Shown one piece after another: positions 13,160-24,028 of a stretch of DNA of 64,000 nucleotides (position 1 is the stretch's first letter; the number at the start of each line of letters is the position of its first letter). This DNA comes from Oopsacas minuta. Taxonomy: Eukaryota > Porifera > Hexactinellida > Lyssacinosida > Leucopsacidae. The notes beneath the pieces were generated by a model. That model was given only the letters and a program-made list of their open reading frames with translations, did not search any database and was not told the origin of the DNA. Made by a program: the position numbers and the translations under genes. The stretch is from assembly GCA_024704765.1 (NCBI GenBank), contig JAKMXF010000099.1:486419-550418 (forward strand), written 5' to 3'.

Positions 13160-14922
13160 TATCGAGTGGTCTAGTTATGGATTGTTGTGATGAGCCCGCA
13201 TCTATTTCGCCATATTTCATAGAATACTCCTCCAATCGATCAACTTTCTTTGACATATACACAGCGAACTATTAGATGCATTTCGAGAGATAAAACGCCT
13301 CGTATGAAATTATTTTACGTTCGCGCGACCCTATTGTGAGTTTATGGGCACCTGGCGGATGGCTTAGAAATTATATACTAGTGTGGAAACCATAAGGCCA
13401 ATCGCATTGCTAAAGTGCATGAAGATTCTTTAACAAAGAATTCGCATTGGCTACATAAGTATATTTAGTACTGTTGTAGACCATTTACTTACCATGACGG
13501 TTTACTTACCATGATGGTTTACTTACGTTCTCTATTATTTCTATTCTCTATGGCTTCACAATTTATACTTCCTATTACACATCTACTTATTCGATTTACA
13601 CATGATGCATCACGTTAGCAACAATTTCAAAGTTGTTTATTTCTATTCACGAATTATTTAGTAACTTTTTTATTGATTCATTATCCGGGAATTATAAACA
13701 ATTTCAAATTGCTTTCTGTTGTTTGTTGTTGACAACGGACAAACAAAGACAATAATTGATGTCTAGTAATATAGGTTAGCACCAGAGAATTTTATATTTG
13801 GAATAATGTATATGTACTCTCTGAGAGCCTTCTACTCGGTTCCAACTCGATAACTAACTTAACTCTAGTTTGTTGGCATATGATAGATAGTTAATAAACA
13901 TCAAATAACATCTCAACAGTGGTATAATTCGAGACATCACTTCTAATATTTCATAGGCATTAGTGGATTAGTTTAGGGTTGAATTCCTAATTCCCAATTT
14001 GACATGTTTCTTTTGATATCATACGATCCAGTGGAGGATTTAATATAAATGCAAACAGTTCTTGTTACAAATAAAGCTAATGTCACTAAATGCCTAAAAT
14101 TATTCAAGGAAATACTAAAGAGCATCCTTTTACAGCTGTGAGAAAGTTTACTGAACTCACAGGTATGCAAATGGGGATCGTTTTCACCTGGGGAAGTTTG
14201 AATAGCAAAAATTACTTTTGATCTGTTAATTATTGATATTTTCCAACAATCGAGTCGTTTTGTATTCTAAACTATTGCTTGTTAATCTCTTTCTACTTTA
14301 GTGTTATTACTCTTGTAACCAGTGTGATCAAGAGAAGGATAATCAAGAAACCTTGGATTGTGTAAGTTGAATACAGAATCTTATCTTAATACTGTTCTAT
14401 AACAGTTCAACTACCATGACAAAACAACTATCCTATGATTGACATACCTTTGTTATTTCGATTCCTGGAAGTAACCCAAATTTGTCCTGCATAATTATTT
14501 GAAGAAATACAAGGTTACCATAAAATCTTACTAAATGGAAGCGTAATGCCCTATTGTGAGTAAAAAATACCCAGGAAGTAGGTAGTTGAACTGTCATGAC
14601 TAAATTGTATCCATATTCTTAGTAATAGAGGTAGTTGATCTGTTATAGTAGTTGAACTGTCAGGCAACATGACATTTCCAGTAGGTGTATAGGGATCTGA
14701 AATCTCACAATCTCGTGTGAGACTCACGATATCGAGCCCTCAATTACTGCAGAATCCTTGCTCTTTTCAAAGAAATCTAATACTAAATTACACATCTCAC
14801 GATTTTGAAGATTTCCAGGTTGAGAGGCCTGGGTGTATTGGAAACCTGTCGGGGAATTCCATCTCAAGTGTTCCAGTCATTCACCAACTTCAACCGATTA
14901 TCCTAAAGTTGGTGAGCTGAAA
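13160..14922. other. No gene; one dispersed-repeat tail
   Basis: No supported frame. At about 13729-13770 the word GACAACGGACAAACAAAGACA followed by AATTGATGTCTAGTAATATAG matches the tail of the repeat at 37015-37395. The short motif ACTTACCATGA(C/T)GGTTTACTTACC is repeated near 13487-13526. Confidence 0.5.
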
Positions 14923-14930
14923 GCCCCAAC

Positions 14931-17425
14931 TAGGGTTTTTAATCCCGGACTCTTTTTATAATCCCGGGATTTCGGGATTTCCATATTTAAAATCCCGGGA
15001 TCCGGGAATTTCCGGGAATCCCTTGATAAATGATGATAATTATCTCTCTAGCAATTTTTAAATTGTTTAATTATATGATAGTCTGATAGAATGAAAGTAT
15101 AATATAGGGGTACATAGGGGGTACAAGATGAATATGAATGAGTAATAAGTTTATTTAGTCTATCATCAATTTTTTTCTTGTTGGCCCTTATGAATGCTAG
15201 CGTATCCAAAGTGCTATCACTGAGTCTTGTTCTAAATTTGTTGCATAAATATGCCGAACAAGAAAATGCTCGTTCCGCTTCAACTGAGGTTGCAGGCATT
15301 GTTAGTAACATTTGATATACCTTTTCCAAATGATATCCTCGTTTTCCTGTCTGTTCTCCAATAGTAAGTTCATATTTCAATATATTGAATAATGAATGTT
15401 GAACTTGTATATCTTCTGGCTTTTTCATCGATGCGTCTATCGCTAATTGTAATCTTTTTGCGAGGGAGATATCATCTAGGTCAGATATGCTTTCAGCCGT
15501 ATTAGGTGAGTAAGGTACTATTGATACTTCTTCACTCACATGTTCCTCATCTTCAATTCCTTTCCTTCGAGTTCTTGATAACAAATCAGCACAAAATGTG
15601 TTTACTACAGTCTTTTTTACAAGTCGTGCCGAAGGATTATGTAGGTATTGAAGTATTGCTGAAACTTCAGTGTACCTCTCTTGAACCATCCGCTGGCTTA
15701 GCGCCTCCAGGATTTGTGCATTATAATGTGTGTTAGATTTCTGAATATCTTCCAATAGAAATTTTATAGTTGCTTCTGCTGTAATTAAATTTGTATCTCT
15801 TCTACATAGAGCTTCTGAAGCAATCTTAATTGGATTCAAAGCTTCAACTATAGAAGAGATAGCCGCAATTTCTTGCTCGCTGAGGCATATATGTTCACCA
15901 AAATCTAACAGAGCTTTATGTATTGGTAATTTGATCTGAATTATCCTCTCGAGCATATTCACAAGTGAGCTCCATCGAGTCTTACAATCAAGAACCACAT
16001 TCAGTCCATTTGGATAAATCTCTTTCACATACATTTGCAAAGTTTCATTCTTCAAAGGTGATCGCTTGAATATTTTCACAATTCTACGTACTTTGGTTAC
16101 TATTTTAGAGATATCAAATTTAGTGCATGAGCATTCTGAGGGTCCATCGATTCCGAAACAATGAATCCATCATCATTAAAATCATCAAACATTTCCATAT
16201 CTTCATCTTCATCTTCATCGGTTTCACTTGTACTAGAATAAATTTCTTCAGTTTCACTAAGTTGTTTTTGATAGATAACGTCTTGTATTACAAGCTGGAG
16301 TCCATGTGCGTAGCATAACTGCTGATTTGTGGGTATTATTTTCCCCAACTTCTTCATCATTGAACACCCGTCTGTTGTGATAGAAATGACATCTGTTTCG
16401 AATTCTATTCCAAATTCTTTTAGTTTAAGTGAGATTATCTTGGAACAAGCCTCTGAAGAAAATCTTCCCTTAATCCTTACCAATCCTAAGTTCCAAAAGA
16501 ACCCAATGCCATGTATATTAATATTGAGATATCTTTTGTTTTGCAAGGATGTCCATTCATCAAGGGTAAGACTGAAATATTGACCTTTTGATTTAATAAT
16601 GCTTAGATTTCTGGTAGTATCTTGGCGTAATTGCTGACCATATTCTAGCACTTGATCTCTTATTCCGACAACAGATCTTGGTAGTGAAAGTCCTAGTGCA
16701 GCAAGAGATTTTCTCAAGTCCATTGATGTAGTAAATATATTAAATGAAAGCCCATCGCAAGCTGTCATCCTGGCTAACACAGCTGGTAGGCTAGCGTCGT
16801 TCATGTAATAATCTAATTTCCTAACCGCACATGTATGTGGGATAGCACTTTCTTCATTATTTGAGCGTTTCAATAAATCAATTTGGTGCTGTGATTTAAG
16901 ATGATTGTGTAGCCCCTTTGTTGATCCCCCTTCGCATTTAAGTACCTTTTTACAGGAATTACACTCAGCTAATTTCCCACATACCGAGCGCTTAAAATGG
17001 TTCCAAATTTTAGATCCTGCAAACTCTTGAAACATAACTTTTCCAGCCATTCAAGGTACGATATAACGATAATGCAACAATTACGATTTAGAATGAAATT
17101 GAGGCTTTTCTGACGATTCACCTTATATTTGAAATTTGAATAGTTAGAATGGTTGAGTGGTACCTTACAAGTTTGCTTGAATTCTCTGACTTGTTAAGCA
17201 TTTATTAATTTTGGTGTCTTATTCATATTGAAAACATATTTCATTCAGTATTAACAATACGAAACCAATTAAATCCCTAAATCATTTCAACGCAATTACA
17301 CAAATGTACATAATGATCATAGAGCATGTTAATATGCAATCAAGAAGATATCCCGGGATTGAAGAAACAATCCCGGGAATTAGTCCCGAAACAATAACCT
17401 TCGGGATCCGGGATTAAAAACCCTA
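14931..17425 (-). mobile_element. hAT transposon, nearly intact
   Basis: Ends TAGGGTTTTTAATCCCGGA and their complement bound a 2495-bp element. GCCCCAAC flanks it perfectly on both sides (14923-14930 and 17426-17433), the 8-bp duplication expected for hAT. Subterminal CCCGGGAT words cluster at both ends (14940-15030 and 17345-17415), plausible binding sites for the BED zinc finger. The transposase runs on the minus strand and nearly fills the interior. Clean ends and little decay point to a recent insertion. Confidence 0.95.
15048..17050 (-). pseudogene. hAT transposase with BED finger, single frameshift
   Basis: Two long open frames cover the whole gene. The first (17050 to 16100, 316 aa) starts MAGKVMFQEF and holds a BED zinc finger (C30, C33, H50, H55) and the first catalytic aspartate in SLTLDEWTS; a second acidic motif is ITTDGCSMM. 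The second (16079 to 15048, 343 aa) carries the RNase H remainder and the hAT C-terminal dimerisation block MPATSVEAERAFS with RTRLSDSTLD. The frames overlap by a one-base shift near 16110, where the second frame stays open upstream of its nominal start, so one indel separates this from a protein of about 660 aa. An acidic run rich in E and D precedes the break. The host cut-and-paste function is lost only if the shift is real and not a sequencing error. Confidence 0.9.
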
Positions 17426-17433
17426 GCCCCAAC

Positions 17434-18390
17434 CCAACGATTAGATATTTGTTAAAACGCAATTAATCTATACTAGTGTGTTTTGCTTGCTAGGTCACTC
17501 CCCCTTTAAAGGTCTTGTCTTCATCTTCTAATTCCACTATTCCTTCGTTGTACCAGTATACTTCCATATCTCAATATCGATCTGGTTCCCGTCGCCCTCT
17601 TTAGATCTCCTCAACTCTGGCCCTTCTGTCTCTAGTTCTACGAAAGGTGAAATGTCACTTGGTCCCTCCTCAATTTCCTTTTCAATACTCCATTATATCA
17701 ATAGTAGGACCCTCTGTAGTATCACGGGAGTCCTCAACCCTAACTCTGATCGCGAGGGCGATGGCTTACAGCGATTTAGGTGGATAATTTGTTTGTTTCC
17801 CGAATGGGGATCAGTTAGATGGGGATTTACTCAGTATCTCTCGGCTACCAACCAAGGTCCTGTAAAACAAAAGAGAAAGGTCATTTTTCCCAAAATCCAT
17901 CTTTTAACAAGACCCTATCCAGAACATATCCCATTAGTTTTCCTATCGACACTCTTATCCTTTCCTGAGCTTTTCAATATTCTGTACTACTCTTTGTTCA
18001 GCATTCATATGCTTACGTCATTTACATATGAAGTGGTATCGGGTAAGAATCATGTTCTCCAGGGGAGTAATATATCGATTCTTCCTCTCGATCTCTGATT
18101 GAACATTATCTCATGTGGTGTAAATCAAGTACTAGCAGACACTTGTGAATTGCAAATAAATGCTATTTCCCTGGCTAGCTTTAGCATGCACTGCTTAAAA
18201 GTATTTATCATAATTTACACTTCTCCATGGGGTGATAATCACTCGAGTACAGTTTCGTAATTCCATTCTTATCGCAGGCATCCCTAATTATGGTACCATC
18301 TATGATCCGGCCCTGGTCGGAAAGAAGCGCTAAAGGGTATCGATATCTATGGGGCTATCCATACTTCAAAGACTCTGCAACGGTTCCGGC
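17434..18390. other. No clear gene; possible distal part of the retroelement relic
   Basis: A 148-codon plus-strand frame at 17652-18098 has no family signature. The minus strand here lies downstream of the integrase relic and may be its degraded C-terminal part, but stops prevent a firm reading. A repeat head, TCTATACTAGTGTGTTTTGC, lies at about 17467. Confidence 0.4.
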
Positions 18391-18394
18391 CTCT

Positions 18395-18858
18395 TGAATC
18401 CCTCATTGGTATAGCCTCAATATGCTTTGAAAAGAGGTCCACCATCATCAGCACGTAGCGGTAAACTCCCGCTATCCTAGGCAATTATGCGATCCATGGC
18501 TATTTGGGGACGTGAGAAGGTATTAGGTAACTTAAATTGCTCGAGGGGTTGCTTCCTTACATACGATCGTTTGTTTTTCAGGAATACCAAAGAGAACTCT
18601 AAAATTCTCAGAATCCATAAACATCCCCTTCCAAAAACACCTGATCCGTAAGTCTTCATAACTTCCCTGGATCCCAGCGTGAGTAGAGTTATGAACGAAG
18701 CATAAGACCTTCTCATGACATGATTCAGGTACAATAATCCTTTGTCCTACACAAGAAACCACCGCAAATATCAATTTGAGAATGCATCTTGAGTTGGCCA
18801 GATAGAACTTACCATTAGGGTGAACTGAAAAACGCCACTTCCTTAGCAGTTTATTCAT
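18395..18858 (-). pseudogene. Retrovirus-like integrase relic (Ty3/gypsy type)
   Basis: Minus-strand frames contain an integrase zinc-binding region (RIIVPESCHEKVL, then HNSTHAG, then IRCFWKGMF), although the expected C-x2-C pair after it is not preserved. Then, in a shifted frame at about 18400-18480, comes RYVLMMVDLFSKHIEAIP, the start of the integrase core with a catalytic-type aspartate. No reverse transcriptase, gag or long terminal repeat was found nearby, so a Ginger-type DNA transposon cannot be excluded. Several frameshifts make it dead. The first codons overlap the 89-bp repeat at 18839. Confidence 0.7.
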
Positions 18859-18927
18859 TTTGTACCTGTCTTAATAGTGCTTACTCATACTTATAAGGAA
18901 ATTGACTCAAATATGATGCAGGAATCC
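18839..18927 (+). repeat. 89-bp inverted repeat, left partner of 28035-28123
   Basis: Begins TTCCTTAGCAGTTTATTCAT and ends GGAATCC. It matches the reverse complement of 28035-28123 with only a few differences and no length change. The pair brackets the older Cc8L18.2-like gene, so it may be that element's terminal inverted repeats. The outer target duplication is not evident. Confidence 0.8.
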
Positions 18928-19118
18928 CAATTATATTTATGAGACTTGATAGACACTTTGTAATGAACTATAATTGTTGTGATTACATTACAAATTTTAC
19001 TACTTATCAGATTGATATTGCCTTTACTTATTATAGCTTTATTATTGCTCTAATTTAGTTCTATATCTCATAATTTATATGGCATATGCACCAAAAAGGA
19101 CATGAGTAACACAGACAC

Positions 19119-22100
19119 TAGGGCGGATCGAGAAAAGTATAAATCGTCGGTTCAACTTTTACCTAAGGGAGAGGTTGCCTTTACCATTTTCTAGGAAAAT
19201 GCGAGACTTAAATTTGAAAAATATTTCGATTTGACCCTTGCGGTTTTATATTTTTGTTGTATCACTTTCTCAAAATTGATTTTATATTGCCCGAATTTTT
19301 AAATTCCTTTGGCTTAGCCCCTTTATATATATTATTTGGTAATAGTAAGTCGCATATTTGCTATTGAATGGTGTATTAATCGAATTTCTATGTCCAAGGA
19401 TACTCAAGTTATCAGGATTTTTTTGCATATTCTATCATACCCTAATATTATTACCCCCTCTTTTTTTCCGATTGTTTGAAAATTCTATATTCTTAGTAAA
19501 ATTTATTATATAATCACTAAAGTTAGTATATTTCTTTATCTAGATCCAAATTCATCAATAGGTTACCACAAAGAAATTTTCCCAACATTCCTTATCTCTT
19601 GTTCTTAACTTAGTTACCATTTATCTAGCATGGAATTTATGGTCAATTATAGTGTCTATATCAATGCTCGATCAAATCATTCATATTATTGAGTGATTAT
19701 ATTCCTAAAATTTATTTATTTTTGAAATGGTAGAAAACACGCGTAGTAAAGTATTTCATCCTATTTTTGGCTATCCAGGACCTATTCCAGAAAATCAACT
19801 TCCAACAAAACTAGATCTATATAATCATTATAGAGTGCTTAGAAATGAAGATTCTAAATCAACTAGAGATGATATAGCGAAAGAACTAACTGAAGTATTA
19901 GTGCGTATCTATAATTTGGCTTCCATACCCACTATATCAGAGCTCAAAATATAACAGTACATCAATTCTGATATTATTGAGAGAGCTAAATACTACGGAA
20001 AAGTATCCAAAACAAGCAACAACCTGACCGTATACAGTCTATTATTTCTGAATTCAATGTCTTGTTCGATGTCTCAAGTTGCAAATGCCTAATTCAGGAA
20101 TTTAAATGTTTTTGCTCTCTCGATAAAAAGATACCACGTCGTGAGTGGTCATTTCTCTTTGATCAGCGAAACGCTCGAAAATTATTTATATCCAGCTTGG
20201 ATTGCATGACAACCTCTGAAAATATTGTTAAACAAAAAAGAAAAGAGGCACAATATGAAAGAGAAGAAAGGGAAATGAAGAGATTACATGCAGTTCAATC
20301 TTCGCAAGAATTTATAGAATGTGACTTTGAAGAGTTTGAATCTTTTGACTCGAGTACATCTAATACTCACAAGTATACACGTAATCATAATCAATTATGA
20401 AATTTAGCCATAATGTGTGATAGATATCAAAATAGCGATCGGGCAGGCGCAGCTATAGCTAACGCAGTACTGCAGGATTACGGTATTATCACACAAGAAG
20501 AAGATAGTCAAATTATTGATAGAAACAAACTCCATAGATCTAGATTCTCTGTGAGAAAGGAATTGGCTAATGAGGCTCACGAAACTATCAATGATATGTC
20601 TGCAATATATTTTAAATGATCGTAAAGATCAAACTCGAGTACTGGTAGAAAGAGAAGATGGACATTTGCATTAGGATACTACAAATGAAGAACATTATAC
20701 TGTCTTATCTGGACCGAGGAATCAGTATGTTGCCCATGTAACACCAAGTTCTGGTAAAGCCAAAGATATAGCAAGGGAATTGACTGATCTTTGCAGGGAA
20801 CGTAATTCAAATTTAAGGGCGGTTGGTGCTGATGGAGCTCGAGTTAACACTGGAATCTACAATGGGTGTATTAGATTACTTGAACTAGAGTTCACAAAAC
20901 CACTCCACTGGTTTATTTGCCAATTACATGGTAATGAACTTCCATTGAGGCATCTCTTTCAAATAATAGATGGAAAAACAGTGGACCCAATTCTTTTAAA
21001 CGAGTAATTGGTAAAGAACTTAATTGTGATTTTACTTGCAAACCAATTGCAGCGTATCATCCTTTATGCTGTAAACTCAACTTATTGATTGCGATATTCT
21101 CAAGAATTTAAATAAAGATGAGAAATATCTATATAATATCTGTCATGCAGTTCAGACTGGTATTTGCTCATCTGAACTGGCATCAATGCAACCTGGTCCT
21201 ATACATCATACTAGATGGACAACACTGGCCAACAGAATACTTAGGTCGTACATTTCTACGATACATCCCACACCTGAATTATCCTGGCTTGTCAATTTTA
21301 TTGTCAATTGTTATGTACCAGTTTGGTTTAGAATCAAGAGTAACCCGATTTGCACAGAAGGACCTAAAAATATGTTTTTTGCAATATCTTTACTGCGAGA
21401 TCTATCGGAGTCTGACCAAGAAGTAATTTGCGATGTTATACAGAGAAACTCATATTTTTGTCATCCAGAAAATCTCCTGTTATCGATGCTTGCAGATAAT
21501 GATGAACAAATTAGACAAAAGGCAGTGAACACTATTTTAGATATCCGAATTAACAGTTCATTATTTAGAGCGATTGAAATTCGCCCATTTAATCTTCCTT
21601 CAATAAGGTTCACTGTCGAAACATATGTGGATATGATTGATTGGGAAACCTCTTTTATCACAGAACCGCCTTTTACAAGATATCTCTCAAAAGAAGTACT
21701 AATTAATTGTGTACGTGCTCCACTAGAAATTCCAGCATATCCATGCCATACACAAGCTGTTGAAAGAACTATTCAATTAATCACTGAAAGTTCGTGTTCA
21801 GTAACAGGAGAAGATGCGAGACATGGATTAATTCTTTCAACCCTAACATCAAGAGAAAAAATGCCCGCATTTGAATCAAAGAAAGATTATGCTTGTTAAA
21901 TATACTTGATATAACATAATTGAATCATATACCACAATAGATAAAAAAGCTAATAATTTTCAAATAATCGGAAAAAATGGGGGGTGGGTAATAATATTAG
22001 GGTATGATAGAGTATGCAAAATAATCTTGATAGCTTGAGTATCCTTGGACATAGAAATTCGATTAATACACCATTCAATAGCAAATATGCGACTTACTAT

Positions 22101-22323
22101 TACCAAATAATATATATAAAGGGGCTAAGCCAAAGGAATTTAAAAATTCGGGCAATATAAAATCAATTTTGAGAAAGTGACACAACAAAAATATAAAACC
22201 GCAAGGGTCAAATCGAAATATTTTTCAAATTTAAGTCTCGCATTTTCCTAGAAAATGGTAAAGGCAACTTTTCCCTTTGGTAGAAGTTGAACCGACGATT
22301 TATACTTTTCTTGATCCGGCCTA
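19119..22323 (+). mobile_element. Long-inverted-repeat DNA transposon of a Cc8L18.2-like family
   Basis: Terminal inverted repeats of about 366 bp (19119-19484 and 21957-22323) start TAGGGCGGATCGAGAAAAG and TAGGCCGGATCAAGAAAAG. ACAGACAC is duplicated exactly at 19111-19118 and 22324-22331, so the element makes an 8-bp target duplication. A plus-strand coding region of about 2.2 kb fills the space between the repeats. The 8-bp duplication and TAGG ends recall hAT, but the repeats are far longer than usual for hAT and the protein does not look like a standard hAT transposase. It is inserted a few codons into the start of a related older gene (see 22324-27690). Confidence 0.9.
19727..21899 (+). 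pseudogene. Putative transposase of the Cc8L18.2-like family, broken
   Basis: The gene starts with MVENTRSKVFHPIFGYPG. Later blocks are a Cys-containing region (FDVSSCKC, then FKCFCSLD), the conserved word REWSFLFDQRNARK, CDRYQNSDRAGAAIA, then VGADGARVNTG and LHGNELPLRHLF, and finally PCHTQAVERTIQLITESS with MPAFESKKDY at the end (21899). I recall proteins with these words labelled 'Cc8L18.2-like' in insects and other invertebrates; that label is from memory. There is an in-frame stop between 20400 and 20413, a stop near 20670 and several frame shifts, so this copy is dead despite its clean ends. Candidate acids for a DDE site are the aspartate of VGADGARV and a glutamate in TESS. At the first site this copy reads NDRKDQT where the older copy reads FDGRHDKT. 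Confidence 0.75.
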
Positions 22324-24028
22324 ACAGACACATCCAATTTTTGGATCTCCAGCAGAATTGCCTGCTAATCAGTATCCAACGGGGTGAGATATATGTAAAT
22401 TTATTCTTAAGTGTAAACAAGTTCAAGAAGATGATGGATTAATCCCCAACGGGAGATTTGCTTCTATTCCATTTATCATAGAGACAGTTAGTGAGTTCGC
22501 AGATCAGTTAGGTGGATGGGATTGGAAAGACGCGGAAATATTACCCGATATGGCATTTGGAAACGTGCATCTCTACCCACTAAATCTAAAAAGGGTGTCG
22601 TTAAAACTGTGAAGACTCTCTAGTCTAAAGCAACTAACATTATTTGTTGTATTCCTGAGGAACCAAGAAAAACTCATAAGAATTATGAAAAATTTGTATC
22701 TGACCGTTTAGATTTCCTTTTTGATATTTGCTCATGCAAATGTAAACGTATCAATTGCGATGATGTTAAGTGTTATAACTTACTTTGTGTAGAGATTCAT
22801 CTCCTTTGTGGTTGTGCTCACAAAGTGCCTAAACGAGAGTTATCATTTCTCTTTGACCAGAGAACCGACAGAATGATATACATAGGCGGTATTGATATCC
22901 ACACCTCAACGATATTTTCAAAAATAGAGCCAAGAAAAATTTCCCTCAAAGGAAGAATTGAATTGAAAATATAGAAAGAGAAAGTTGAAGCCGAGTTGTA
23001 TAACTATTTCCAAATTGAGGATATAGAAGAAACCGATACTCAGAACGATGTTAAACATGTTGATACGAATTCTAAACCTTTGTCAAAATCATTACCACTT
23101 CGAAATACACAGACAATCCCAAATATAGCTATATCTGCCGATCGATATGGAGTTTCTAATCGAGCTACAGCTGCGATTGCTACAACCACTCTAATAGATT
23201 TCGGACTTATAACACCAGAAGATCAAAATCTTGTGACAGACAAGAATAGGTGGCAAGAGCACGTCAAAAGTATAGAAATCAAATACAACACAAAGAAATG
23301 GTAGAAGTAATTGATGTTACAGGTATCTATTTTGATGGAAGGCACGATAAAACACTTTCAAATAACCATCAATGGTGAATGTCGCACTCAAACTTCAGTT
23401 GGGAACATATTGTTGTGATTGATCAAATTAGTAGGTATCTTTTCCATACAATTCCTGAATCTGGTCACTGAATCAATATCGCTTCATCAATATTTGCCCC
23501 TCTCCAAAAAATGGATTAGAAAGAGAAATTCTATTAGTAGGTTGTGATGGTACGAATGTAAACGTAGGTTATAAGAATGGGTCTATTGCTAACTTGGAAA
23601 GAATGCTTGGTAGAGAATTACAATGGGAGGTTTGTCTGCTCCATACTAATGAACTGCCCCTGAGGCACTTGTTTGAATATTTTACGGGAAAACTGGCGGT
23701 CCGAATTCATTTAGTGACCCAATCGGCAAATCAATGAAAAACAAACTCTCTAAGATTCCTGGAGTAAGGTTTGAGCCAATAATTTATAGTGAGTTCCATG
23801 AGATGACAAAAGAACTGATAGACGATCTTAGCACTGATTAGAGTTATCTCTATAGGATTTGCCAAGCATGTTTGCGAGGTAATTGTCCAAAGGATCTAGA
23901 GTTAGCGAACCAGGTCGAATTTGTCATTCGAGATGGCATACCCTGGCATGTAGAGTTGTCCCGTGTATATGTCAACAATAAAAGGAATTTTACGAGTTGA
24001 GACGACTTACAATTATTGTGATTAAATA

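Noticed and set aside
17652-18098. 148-codon plus-strand frame
   Set aside because: No recognisable domain, and it lies opposite a retroelement relic; most likely a chance frame.
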